Shown here: positions 36,801 to 48,900 of the stretch, one piece after another
How the letters are laid out: the number at the start of each line of letters is the position of its first letter
Position numbering within the stretch: position 1 is the first letter of the stretch
Assembly: GCA_037349105.1 (NCBI GenBank)
Contig: JAYJMM010000113.1
Location: forward strand, 5,580,001 to 5,644,000
Direction: 5' to 3'
DNA from: Limnomonas spitsbergensis
Taxonomy: Eukaryota > Chlorophyta > Chlorophyceae > Chlamydomonadales
DNA: 64,000 bases
The notes under the pieces: generated by a model
Database searches by the model: none
Seen by the model: the letters and a program-made list of their open reading frames with translations, nothing else
Told to the model about the DNA's origin: nothing
Made by a program: the position numbers and the translations under genes

Positions 36801-39800
36801 TGTTGCCCCCTGCCCCCCCCCCCTCAGCCTCCGCGCATTAATCCCTGCAGGACCTTTCCGCTGTCACTCAGCTGCTGCCTGCTACCTTGTTGCCCCCTGC
36901 CCCCCCCCTCAGCCTTTGCGCATCAATCCCTGCAGGACCTTTCCGCTGTCACTCAGCTGCTGCCTGCTACCTTGTTGCCCCCTGCCCCCCCCCCTCAGCC
37001 TCCGCGCATCAATCCCTGCAGGACCTTTCCGCTGTCACTCAGCTGCTAGACAGCCCCGAATTTTGTGCTTGAAGCAGAGCTCGAGGAGTCCTGCTACCTT
37101 GTTGCCCCCTGCCCCCCCCCCCTCTCCCCTGCCCCCCTCTCCCAACAGTACCTGCAAGACCTTGCCGCTATCACTCAGCTGCTGCTCGCTCTTCTTCACC
37201 ATAGCGTCCACGAGGATCATCACGCTGTTAGCAACAGCTCTCAGCTTGTCCTTGTCACCTAGAAGGATTGCACAACATGTGTGTATGAGAGAGAGAGAGT
37301 GAAAATACATACCTTTGATAGCCCAGACATGCAAGCACTGCTTCTTCCGCATCTATGCACATGTCCTCTCAATCATACATTGCGATCTGTCCTCACATGC
37401 CCCACCCTCCCTGATTGGCAACGGCAAGCCCTTCGCCAGCCTTGGCGCCCATGGCCACATCACTCCCTGGATTCACGTGAGATCAATGCGAGGCCACCAC
37501 CCTAGGTCTGCTTGTAACCCCCTCTTGAAGCTTCGCTAATCACCCCCCAGGTTCAGGGAACTTGCGAACGGACAGCAGGAGGCTTAAACGCAAGACGGTG
37601 TTGTTTTAGCCAGTCGAATTGTGCATTCATACTGGTGTCAGCTGGTTGGGGCAAACAGGCAAAACAACTGCTTATGTCGCATTCCCTCCCTGGCATCTCT
37701 CCTGCACAACGTTCCATGCGTAACATCCCCTGCAGGCCTGCACTACCATGTGCACGAAAACCCTGAATTTCAAGCATGAGCAAAACAAACATGCATGACA
37801 CCCCCTGCAATAAGCCTGTATATAAGAGCCTGGCACATCACCCCTGAACACCCCCCCCTTCCCCTCTGCATGGCACCCCTTGCACTTACCCCCCTGCTTC
37901 TCAGCCCTGCATATAAACCCTAAACAAACTCCCCTGCATGGCATCCCCTGCATATCATCCCTGCATGGCATCCCCTGCATATCATCCCCTGCATGGCATC
38001 CCCTGCACTTCACGCCCTGCTCCTCAGCCCCCCAGATGGTACCGCACCCGATGATGCCGCAGTATCATTTCTGCACGCAGTGCATTAGAAGGGAGGTGCA
38101 CTCAGGACAAGATACGAGCGTGCCACCAAGGAAATAATAAAAGGGCAGGTGTGTCATGTCCGTGAATGTGCGGCTGAAAATATTCGATGACCTTTGAAGC
38201 ACATGCATTCCTTGTCAAGGCGCCTTTCTTTTCATGGGCCAGAGCACAATAAAAGCTTCTGCAAGTAATGGCATGGAAAGTGTGGATAGTGGGCACTGAT
38301 GAAAAATGTGGACAGGGGGCACTGATGAAAAGTGTGGGCCAGAGCGCAATAACAGCTTGCAAGTAACGGGACAAGGGTCAAAGGGAACGCTTGCCTCACA
38401 ACAAGCTGTTGTGGTAACAGCTCAACGTACGCAGCCAAGTATCCCTCCAATAGCCATGTTTGAAAGCGCCAGGCGCTACGAGCCGGAAGCATAGAGAAAG
38501 CAGGAGCAACCAGTCCCACCAGTTGCGTGTAGCAAACTGGCAGAGGGCTTCAGGGCCACTAAGGCTAGCCTGACCTGGCACCCCAAGTTGAGGATTTAGG
38601 GTTAAGGACGAGGCTAACCAGGTATTGTTTCCCTCCATTAGGTTTCAAGGGGCTAGAATGAGGCCAGGCAGCCATTGCTACCCTAGTCGAGGGTTTAAGT
38701 TTTCAAGGGTTCAGAACAATGCTCGTATAGCCTCGTTCCTCTGGTCTGGGGTTTTGGGGTGTATAAAAGGCTTTACATGCCTTGTTACCCTATTTAAGAT
38801 TTAGGGGGTTCCAGTTTGTAACAAGGTAACATGCAACCTGTTACCCTGCCTACAATGCAGGGTGGAGGGTTTAGAGCAAGGCCGTACATGCCTTGATGCC
38901 TTGTTACCCTACCCAAGATTTAGGGTGAAGGTTTTAGAACATGCACAGCTAGGGCTTGCTCCTCCACCTGGTATGCAGCAGGAGATGCGCAACACCAAGG
39001 TGGAAGCCGGTGCCAGCTTTTGTGACAGTATTTGTTATTCTTGATGCAACGATCAAGGTGGAAGCCGGTGTCAGCTGTTGCGACAGTTTGCTTTATTTTG
39101 ATGCAGCGGCGAAGGTGGAAACTAGTGCTAGCTGTTGCTGCTATTATTGTTGATGCAACGGCAACGCGTTGAGGGAAGAGAGGGTTGGCCTGCGTTGCGC
39201 AGCCAGGGCCAGTGCAGGTGGGGAGGGGGGGGGCTGCAGATCTGGATCCAGCTTGTGGGAATCCAGATCCAGACTTAGATCCAGACTTGCAGATGACCCA
39301 CCTTGTGGCGATTCGGATCCAGAACTTTGTGTCTATCAAGAAGATGTTCTCGGCCACCACCACCGCCATCTGTGGGCACAAAGATAGCGCAAAACAAGGT
39401 GAGTCCCTGCCTCCCTGGTGGTCCGACAGAGATCCCTACCTATGAACATGCCTTGCTGCGTTATGTTGCGTGGTGAGAAACCAATGTTGTTGTACAGAGG
39501 ACTATAAGTGTGAAGGTTCTGAGCATTGACCCTGGTGCGGGTGCGGGTGCGGAGGTGGCTCCAGCCCCGAGCTGCGCTGTTCCCTGAACCCGCAGGCCCC
39601 TAGGGAGGGGGTAGTTCTCTGTCTTTCTTCCTGACCCTGGTGCAGCTAGTGATTGATCACATCCCCTCTGCACCGACATGGACCGACGGCCACTTTTTGA
39701 CCAGCCAAGAACCCTGCCGCAGTCCATCAGGTGGCTACAGGGCATAACAGCGTCTGGCCGGCACAGCCACGGACACCATGAGGTGAGGATGGACAACAAT

Positions 39801-40792
39801 TGTATCTGATTCTGGCCCATAGCTGCAAGCCCCCAATTAGAACATGTCCAGCGTCATGACGAGTGTCAGCCCTGTGCCATAATGCAGTAATACTTAAATG
39901 TGAGCATTTTCATGATGCATTGCTGCTGACATGCTGGACTTCATGTCCCAGCTTTGTTGAGGGGTTTTATTTTCCAGGGCCTGGGACTCCTACCCCTTGG
40001 TAGACCTGAGCCCTGATTACGAAAGCAGTGAGGCAGCGGGGTGCTGAATACATGTATGCTCGCAGTGATCCATGACATGCATCCAGAAAACCATCATAAG
40101 TTCTCAAATTATAAACTAAACATTTATCTGCCGCCCTCCAAGCGCCCCCTCCCCCCCCAATGGTACCTGGGCCCCTCTTCCCCAAGCACTCCCCCCACCC
40201 CCCAGGGTTAGTGACACCCCGTGCATCATGCACCCCCTAAATTCGAATGTCATAGACGCTCAAATGATGGACTGTGAGTGATGGCCAAGTTGGCATGCAT
40301 GGCTGCTTCGTTCAGATATGGATGTTACCTGCTGGTCTGTAGGTGCTGATAGGAGACGGTCAATCAGGTCATCCAGGGCAGCTGTCTCCATGAGCGCCTG
40401 TAGGCAGAGAACAGATGCGTCGATGAGGGATGCCAAGGCTTGAATTTCGAAACCCCTTTCATGTGTGAAAATCAGACTGGGCGTGAAGACTGTCCGTGCG
40501 CATGCATGCATGCATGCATGCATGCTCGCCAGGCAGGCAGGCAGGCGAAGGAGGCAGTGAGGCACCATGCACCCAGAGTGTGTGGAGGTCACACCTTAGA
40601 GGCTGGATCGCTGGTCTCTTCGCTACTCCGTACGTACACGGATCTGAGCTCTTGCATGTGGGTTTGGAGGACCCGCGGTGCTGTCACGAAGAGTCTCGGC
40701 CGGATGACCCATTTGGCGGCATGGGCTGGCCGTGCGCCGGAGATGCACCGCTTAGAAAGAGCATTGCCCAGTGCAGATATAGAAGCAGCCAT
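33846..40792 (-). CDS. Conserved-looking putative plastid protein, nine exons
   Basis: Exons, in transcript order: 40,792-40,595; 40,397-40,329; 39,369-39,291; 37,258-37,152; 36,306-36,244; 36,042-35,911; 35,164-35,052; 34,310-34,223; 33,935-33,846 (312 aa, stop TGA). Phases agree throughout. The N-terminus MAASISALGNALSKR is Ser/Ala-rich, basic and lacks acidic residues, as in plastid transit peptides. The rest is helical and charged: ALDDLIDRLLSAP, then FWIRIATR, then LRAVANSVMILVDAMVKK, SEQQLSDSGKVLQ, EWYLPLE, NEGLLSNAFAWIRK, KVLQLYAA, and a C-terminal SYAQRVQAEYLKEVEAR helix. I do not recognise the family; the texture suggests a conserved green-lineage protein of unknown function. Two introns appear to use GC donors (35,910 and 39,290 side). 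It shares a short divergent intergenic region with Raptor. Confidence 0.8.
34150..34240 (-). repeat. Tandem copies of exon 8 end and donor
   Basis: On the minus strand GCTAGGGCTGCAG followed by GTGAGGGGTG, the end of the LGLQ exon and its donor, is repeated about three times at roughly 30-40 bp spacing inside the following intron. Confidence 0.8.
36296..36362 (-). repeat. Duplicated acceptor and start of exon 5
   Basis: On the minus strand GGCTGCAGGAAGTGTTGAGT (real acceptor and exon start) has an upstream copy, GGCTGCAGGAGGTGCTGAGT, 45 bp earlier. Both keep the AG and the first coding triplets. Confidence 0.8.
36640..37060 (-). repeat. Five 85-87-bp copies of exon 4 end
   Basis: The minus strand carries five copies of CAGCTGAGTGACAGCGGAAA(G)..CTGCAG, spaced 85, 87, 85 and 86 bp. 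They copy the end of the exon at 37,152-37,258 (QLSDSGKVLQ). C-runs of 7-11 vary between copies. Only one copy keeps a GT after CTGCAG (near 36,757); the others read GGATTRATG. Confidence 0.9.
37875..38020. repeat. CCCTGCATGGCAT short repeats
   Basis: Several copies of CCCTGCATGGCATCCCCTGC and CCCTGCATATCAT at about 18-bp spacing, in intron 3 of the minus-strand gene. No function is evident. Confidence 0.75.
38236..38370. repeat. Direct repeat of about 35 bp
   Basis: GGGCCAGAGCACAATAAAAG near 38,237 recurs as GGGCCAGAGCGCAATAACAG near 38,336. Between them are two copies of a GGGCACTGATGAAAA unit. Confidence 0.7.
38997..39165. repeat. Three imperfect copies of a roughly 60-bp unit
   Basis: AAGGTGGAAGCCGGTG..AGCTGTTG...TTGATGCAACG recurs three times, in intron 3 of the minus-strand gene close to the exon at 39,291-39,369. 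Confidence 0.7.
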
Positions 40793-41317
40793 TGTAAGGT
40801 TGGCGTGAACGCTCGCGACGAGGAATGGTGTTTGGTCTGTTCGGTTGGGGTTAGTTCTGTTCCTGTCCCTACCTGCTACCTGGTTCTGTCCGTTGGTTCT
40901 GCCCGACTGGTTTCGGGGGCGTCATCAAAACCACGTTGCATCAACCTGCTGTGTTTCCTGGCAAGTCGGCGTAGCTGATTCGTTTGCCTCGGGGTTGATG
41001 GTCGGCCTGGTCCCTGATGCCCCCTACCCATGATCGCAATCGAATCACGCTTTCATGCCCCTGCCTAAACATTAGTAGTAGTAGCACACTCTGAATGGAG
41101 GATATTGAGCCCGTAGACAAGGAAGGCCCTGATGGAGCCGCACTGGGACTAAATCTTGCCGATGAGTTGTCTCGCCGTCTAACGAATAAGGATGTGGTGA
41201 GGATGACGTAGCAGTTGGATTTGAGGCGGGGCACGGATTTGGAGGGCTCATGTCGTGCCCACCAATTCTCGCCAGGCGTCGTTCACATCGGCCAATGCAG
41301 AGTCACATGAGGAGCTC
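40793..41317. promoter_or_regulatory. Divergent intergenic region, likely shared promoter
   Basis: About 525 bp separate the ATG of the minus-strand plastid-type gene (40,792) from the first plausible Raptor ATG (41,318). The region must hold both transcription starts unless Raptor has a further upstream exon. No TATA box or clear repeat is visible. Inference from gene order only. Confidence 0.5.
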
Positions 41318-44300
41318 ATGGCTACTCGGACCATTCGGTTGCTTTGCGAGGTGAGGTTTGAATCTCGCATGCATGCAGCAACTAGGTTTCCATCATTCGG
41401 ATGGCCGAAGATGGTTGTCGATGGTCGAACGGCTGCCCCCGGACCGCACCCGTGATGCTGCCTCCTCCAGGAGCGGCACTGCGCAGGCGACGACAGCCTC
41501 GACAAGAAGAAGGCAATGGCGCACGGAGTGATATCCAAGTGGCGACAGAAAGAAAAACTGAAGACCACTGCAGTGGCGCTGGTGCTGTGCCTGAACATCG
41601 GCGTCGATCCCCCGGATGTGATCAAAATTTCGCCGTGTGCGAGGCTGGAGTGCTGGGTGGATCCGATATCGATGCAGCCAGCCAAAGCGCTGGAAACCAT
41701 CGGTAAGCGCCATGCTGATAAGCAAGTCAGAGAGTTCAAACACCAACGGAACATGTGCAACAGCCCATGCATTGCTTCTCGTCAGTCGCATGAGGATGCT
41801 GATGCTGATAGTATGCAGAGGCAGCAATAACAGCAGCAGCAGCGGCTACTGAAACAGGACACATGCAGCTATGGATGCGTCTCCCGGTCGCCATGTCTTT
41901 AAGATGCAAGCCTGCATGACAGCACAAGCATGGATGTACGACCCCCCTGGTCAAGCCTGCTCAAGCATGGGTGCTTGGGGCGCATGCATGTAGTCCATGC
42001 GCTAGATGTCGCGATTGTTTAACAAGTGTGCCACGATGCAGAGGAGTGTCTCTTCGTCATGCTCTTAGACACTTGTAGATTCGATGTGACCTGTGCCATG
42101 CATCAGGGGTTCAATATGTACCTGCTGTACTGCCTAGCGGTACTTATGGGACATGTAGCTCAAGGCAGAACAGGTTTGGGTTTCTTCTGTCACTATCTGT
42201 GTGGAGGCGGCCTGACGAAGAGCACACACTTCGCATACATCATTGAATCGCACATGCTGGTACACAGTCGAGTGGGTGTTCCATTTCAATCGAAGGGTTA
42301 AGCTTTTAGGGAACATTTCTTTGAGAATTCAAGGAACAGTTATTGTACGTTTCCCCCCATTTCACTGAAGTTTATCAGGAATACCTTCCCCACGCTATCC
42401 CCATTTTCCTTATTTCTGTGTTTACACGAGTGCGTCCGGCATGGATGATACTTCTGAATGCATGCTTGCATGCACCCATGTGAACGCATGAGAATGCACG
42501 CATGCACCCATGTGAACGCATGAGAATGCATGCATGCACCCATGTGAATGCATGAGAATGCGTGCATGCACCCATGTGAATGCATGAGAATGCATGCATG
42601 CACCCATGTGAATGCATGAGAATGCATGCATGCACCCATGTGAACGCATGAGAATGCGTGCATGCACCCATGTGAACGCATGAGAATGCGTGCATGCACC
42701 CATGTGAATGCATGAGAATGCGTGCATGCACCCATGTGAATGCATGAGAATGCATGCATGCACCCATGTGAATGCATGAGAATGCATGCATGCCTTTATG
42801 TGAATGCATGAGAATGCATGCATGCACCCATGTGAATGCATGAGAATGCATGCATGCACTCATGTGAATGCATGAGAATGCATGCATGCACTCATGTGAA
42901 TGCATGAGAATGCATGCATGCACCCATGTGAATGCATGAGAATGCATGCATGCACCCATGTGAATGCATGAGAATGCATGCATGCACCCATGTGAATGCA
43001 TGAGAATGCATGCATGCACCCATGTGAATGCATGAGAATGCATGCATGCACCCATGTGAATGCATGAGAATGCATGCATGCACCCATGTGAATGCATGAG
43101 AATGCATGCATGCACCCATGTGAATGCATGAGAATGCATGCATGCACCCATGTGAATGCATGAGAATGCATGCATGCACCCATGTGAATGCATGAGAATG
43201 CATGCATGCACCCATGTGAATGCATGAGAATGCATGCATGCACTCATGTGAATGCATGAGAATGCATGCATGCACCCATGTGAATGCATGAGAATGCATG
43301 CATGCACTCATGTGAATGCATGAGAATGCATGCATGCACCCATGTGAATGCATGAGAATGCATGCATGCACCCATGCAGGTAAGAACCTTCAGGCGCAGT
43401 ATGAGAGGTGGCAACCGCGCGCAAAGTACAAAATGCACTTGGACCCAACCGTGGAGGACGTGAAGAAGCTCTGTTCAACGTGTCGGAAGTCGGCAAAGGT
43501 GCGTCATGCATGCGTCATGTGCCCTGCAGGCTAGGGCTCTGCTTGCTGTTATATACGGAATACGCCAGCATGTGCATATGCCATGGTTTTACTACTTTTC
43601 TTGTTGCATGTACATGTGGTGGTAGCATGCAGGGCTCCCTCCCGACCAAGAACTCAAGTTTTGCCAGCGTGGTGATGCATGGGGATTAAAATTTAATTGC
43701 CTGAGCTTGGGAGATTGTGCATGGCGTGCGAGCCGCCGCATGAGCCTGCTTTGAACCTTAGCCGTATCCTTTGGTGGCTTGCTCTGCTTTAATTGTTAGC
43801 ATACACACTGATATATCTGCAGCCCCCTCTTTGGGGGGGCCGGTTGGGTTCCCCACCCCCTCCTGGTGGCGTTGTGTGTCTCTGTGTGTTCCCGTCTGCA
43901 TTGATGGTTGGCTCATTCTCATTGCCCTTCTGTCTGGTCTTCAGAACGAGCGAGTGCTCTTCCACTACAATGGCCACGGCGTGCCTCGGCCGACAGCCAA
44001 TGGCGAGATTTGGGTCTTTAACAGCAGGTCTGTGTGGTTAATGGGTGGGCGGTGGAGCAAATGATTGGAATTAATTGCATTTCGTAAATTATCCCGCTGG
44101 GTACTGCTTATACATGTGCCCGATGACATGTGCCGCATGATTTTAACGGGGTCTGCTGCTTGTGTGTTGGATTTCTTGGCATGTGCATGTGATGCTGCGG
44201 CGGAGTTAGACTGCAGACTTTTGCCCAACAGCACATGCTGATTGATGAAACAACGAGGGAGGACACATGGCACACTGTACCGCACATGTGGTGATGTAGA

Positions 44301-45889
44301 ACACATGAAAATTTACCACAGTACACATGGCGTGCTGTACAGTCCCTCATGTGCTGTACAGCACATAGGGACTGTACAGCATACAGAGGACTGTACAGCA
44401 CATACGATACTAAGCTTCCCATGGGACAAACTGTCTATCACATTTGCCAGCCTGTGGTGAGATCCCACCTTTCATGGACACCGTACATCACTTGTGACAC
44501 GGTACATCATGTGGTGTGACGTAGAAAACAACAAATCGAAGTACAGATGTTGTGTTGCACATAATGATGATGATGTACACCACATTGTGTAATGTGCAAT
44601 GTACACCACATGACGTGTTATATTGCACATTATGCAGTGTACTACATGACTCTGTACACCACGTAATGCGCTGTACTGTACTTCGCGCAGTGCACCGCTA
44701 CAGCATGGCATGGTACAAAGCTTGTGAAAGGTGGCAATCTTCATACTGCTGTCAGCACAGTGGTTTGTCCACCTTTCAACCCACCCGTATACCGCCTGTA
44801 CCGCCGCAGGTACACGCAGTACATCCCCCTCTCCATATACGAGCTCCAGAGCTGGCTGGGGAATCCAAGTATTTACGTGCTGGACTGCTCCGCAGCTGGC
44901 CTTGTTATTAATGCCTTCCGCGCTTTCATGGAACAGAGGCCTCAGCCGGGGATGGTGAGAGAGCGGGGGGTAGGGGTAGCAGGAGGAGTGCGAGGGAGGA
45001 GGGGGCAAGGCATGATTGGGTTTGACGAGTCTGAAGGTTTAGAGGTGCAGACAGAGTGGGCAGCCAGAAGCTTGAGGGTGGGCAAGGAATGAAATGGGCT
45101 TGGTGGATTGTGGGGGATGATGAGGGTAAAGAAGTGTCTTTGATGCATTGCTTGCTGCATCCAGCTCGAAGTAATTGTTTGAGGGCACACCAAATTGTAA
45201 TTCATGAGGGGCGGCCGAGATGCAAGACCTCAAGGCCTATTGCAACAAAACCTTGATTGACCTCTGCTGGATGATGTGGATCAGGAAGCCATGTCTGTGG
45301 CCCTGCTGATGAAGTACCTTTTTGGCCCCTCATCTCTTACCTTCTCAGCCTCCCAGCCCTCCCCGGGTGGGACTGACCTGCTCCTGACACCCAAGCCCCT
45401 GCTTAAGCCCTTCGTTTCCCGCCTCACTCCCTGTCACACTCCCTTTAAGGCTGCGCTGCCCCCAAGCCTAAGCGCTCCACGGGGTGGGACCAACCTCCTC
45501 TTGCCACTGAAGTCCCTGTTGCCTGTCGACTCCTACATTTCTCCCCCCCCACACCTGAACCTCTCTGGCTGCGCTGCCACCACCTCTCAGGGACCCCCGG
45601 TTAGAGACCAACCTGCTCCTGCCGCTGAAATCTCTGCTCCCTGCACAGTACCAACTCCCTTTCTTTCCCGCCTCGCTCCCTCAGGCTGCGCTGCCGCCCC
45701 CCCCCAGCGCTCCACCGGGGGGAACGGACCCGCTGCGGGAGGTTATCCTGCTGGCCGCTTGTGCAGCCTCAGAGGTGAGGCCTGCAGCTGCATCCTTTAT
45801 TTCAATTGCTGCTGCTGCGGCGGCGGTATCCTGTTGCTGCTGCGGCTGCGGTACCCTGCTGCTGCTGCGGCTGCTGCTGTGGTACCCTG

Positions 45890-45932
<43 letters not shown>

Positions 45933-48900
45933 AGCGGCGGCGGTACCCTCTTATCCTAGCTCTGCTGAGCCATCCGTCTACCTAATGCATAGCAATAATT
46001 GCAGCACTACCCCTGTTGTACTTCCACACTTATGGTGCTGCGCCAATATTGCCTCTTATGCTTGTAACTTTTTTTAATATAACCATTGGATTCCAGAAGG
46101 TCCTTGCACTTGTCGGGTGCTCTCTGTGCATACCCCCTGAAACTGATCACTCCTCTGTCGACGTTGCATGCCAGGTTCTGCCTCAGACCCCCGAGCTGCC
46201 AGCGGATGTGTTCACGGCATGTCTCACCACACCTATCAAGGTATTCATTTTTACAGGGGGGAGGAGAAGAGGGGGGGAGGAGAAGAGGGGGGGAGGGGTA
46301 GACGGGGGTTGGCGGATGTGTTCGTGAAATGTCACACCACACCTATCAAGGTCAACATTCGGGACGGGGGAGGAGAAGGGGGGGGGAGGGGTAGACGGGG
46401 GTTGGCGGATGTGTTCGCGAAATGTCACACCACACCTATCAAGGTCAACATTCAGGAAGGGGGAGGAGAAGGGGGGGGGAGGGGTAGACGGGGGTTGGCG
46501 GATGTGTTCGTGAAATGTCACACCACACCTATCAAGGTCAACATTCGGGACGGGGGAGGAGAAGGGGGGGGAGGGGTAGACGGGGGTTGGCTGATGTGTT
46601 CGCGAAATGTCACACCACACCTATCAAGGTCAACATTCAGGAAGGGGGGAGGAGAAGGGGGGGGAGGGGTAGACGGGGGTTGGCTGATGTGTTCACGGCA
46701 TGTCTCACCACACCTATCAAGGTCAACATTCGGGACGGGGGAGGAGAAGGGGGGGGAGGGGTAGACGGGGGTTGGCTGATGTGTTCGTGAAATGTCACAC
46801 CACACCTATCAAGGTCAACATTCGGGACGGGGGAGGAGAAGGGGGGGGAGGGGTAGACGGGGGTTGGCGGATGTGTTCACGGCATGTCTCACCACACCTA
46901 TCAAGGTCAACATTCGGGAAGGGGGGAGGAGAAGGGGGGGGAGGGGTAGACGGGGGTTGGCGGATGTGTTCGCGAAATGTCACACCACACCTATCAAGGT
47001 CAACATTCAGGAAGGGGGAGGAGAAGGGGGGGGAGGGGTAGACGGGGGTTGGCGGATGTGTTCGTGAAATGTCACACCACACCTATCAAGGTCAACATTC
47101 GGGACGGGGGAGGAGAAGGGGGGGGAGGGGTAGACGGGGGTTGGCGGATGTGTTCGCGAAATGTCACACCACACCTATCAAGGTCAACATTCAGGAAGGG
47201 GGGAGGAGAAGGGGGGGGAGGGGTAGACGGGGGTTGGCTGATGTGTTCACGGCATGTCTCACCACACCTATCAAGGTCAACATTCGGGACGGGGGAGGAG
47301 AAGGGGGGGGAGGGGTAGACGGGGGTTGGCGGATGTGTTCGTGAAATGTCACACCACACCTATCAAGGTCAACATTCGGGACGGGGGAGGAGAAGGGGGG
47401 GGGAGGGGTAGACGGGGGTTGGCGGATGTGTTCGCGAAATGTCACACCACACCTATCAAGGTCAACATTCAGGAAGGGGGGAGGAGAAGAGGGGGGTATA
47501 GGCAGAGGCTGGATGATGTGTACACGACATGTCCCACCACACCTAGGAAGGTATACTCTCAGGAAGGGGGGAGGAGAAGAGGGGGGTATAGGCAGAGGTT
47601 GGATGATGTGTACACGACATGTCCCACCACACCTAGGAAGGTATACTCTCAGGAAGGGGGGAGGAGAAGGGGGGGGTATAGGCAGAGGCTGGATGATGTG
47701 TACACGACATGTCCCACCACACCTAGGAAGGTATACTCTCAGGAAGGGGGGAGGAGAAGGGGGGGGTATAGGCAGAGGCTGGATGATGTGTACACGACAT
47801 GTCCCACCACACCTAGGAAGGTATACTCTCAGGAAGGGGGGAGGAGAAGGGGGGGGTGTAGGCAGAGGCTGGATGATGTGTACACGACATGTCCCACCAC
47901 ACCTAGGAAGGTATACTCTCAGGAAGGGGGGAGGAGAAGGGGGGGGTATAGGCAGAGGCTGGATGATGTGTACACGACATGTCCCACCACACCTAGGAAG
48001 GTATACTCTCAGGAAGGGGGGAGGAGAAGGGGGGGGTATAGGCAGAGGCTGGATGATGTGTACACGAAATGTCCCACCACACCTAGGAAGGTAGACTCTC
48101 AGGAAGGGGGGAGGATAAATTGCGGGAGGGGTAGACAGGGGTAGGCGTTAGGGGAAGGCTCCTTGGATGGGAATATGGGATATGTCGTTTTTATTAGTGT
48201 TTGATACTGATAATCTGATACCGGTACCGGTGATGCATGGCGACATAATATGCTGCAACAGAGGCCACAGGGAGACACACTTAGAAATATGACAGCACTG
48301 CGGTACTGCAGGAACAGAACAAACGAAGGGACAGGTACTGCAGTATTAGTTCGCCCAGAGTCGGTGAAGAAAGGGATAACCCTAAACATCGGTACCATTC
48401 TTCCGCCGTTCTTGATAGGGTACCGATTACTCATGCATTGCTCCATCCTGCATAGGTGGCTCTGCGTTGGTTCTGCTCCCGCAGCCTGTTGCGTCAGGAC
48501 GGCATCACCAAGGAGCTCATTGACCGCATCCCCGGCCGCCAGACGGAGCGCAAGACACCGCTGGGCGAGCTCAACTGGATCTTCACCGCCATCACGGACA
48601 CCATTGCGTGGAACATGCTGCCCAAGGCGCTCTTCCAGAAGCTGTTCAGATCGGTGAGAAGCACCCACCTTGAACCCTGAACCTTAGAACCTTCCAGAAG
48701 CTTTCCAGAACGGTGAGAAACCTCCTCAACCCTACACCCCTACACCTTGAACCTTAAATCCTTTCAGAAGATGTTCCGATCGGTGAGGAGCACCCTCAAG
48801 GGCCTCAACCCTGCACCCTTCATCCCTGAACGTGTCACCCTTTTAGAAGCTGTCCTGATGGGTGAGGAGCACCCTGACCCCTCAACCCTTCAGCCTGATC

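Noticed and set aside
39185..39445. + strand frame containing THLVAIRIQNFVSIKKMFSA
   Set aside because: It is the antisense of exon 3 of the minus-strand plastid-type gene, which has matching splice signals and phase.
42000..42340. Possible additional Raptor exon in intron 2
   Set aside because: The exon 2 to exon 3 join (41,702 to 43,380) already gives the uninterrupted family sequence [16 protein letters not shown], so no exon is missing.
42375..43371. Minus-strand frame of 310 codons ([15 protein letters not shown] repeats)
   Set aside because: Product of the 32-bp minisatellite in Raptor intron 2; all frames are open in parallel.
45276..45959. + frame of 227 codons ending in Cys/Gly runs
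   Set aside because: Spans copies of the exon 6 acceptor region, part of the real exon in another frame, and a CTG repeat. It is inconsistent with the Raptor model.
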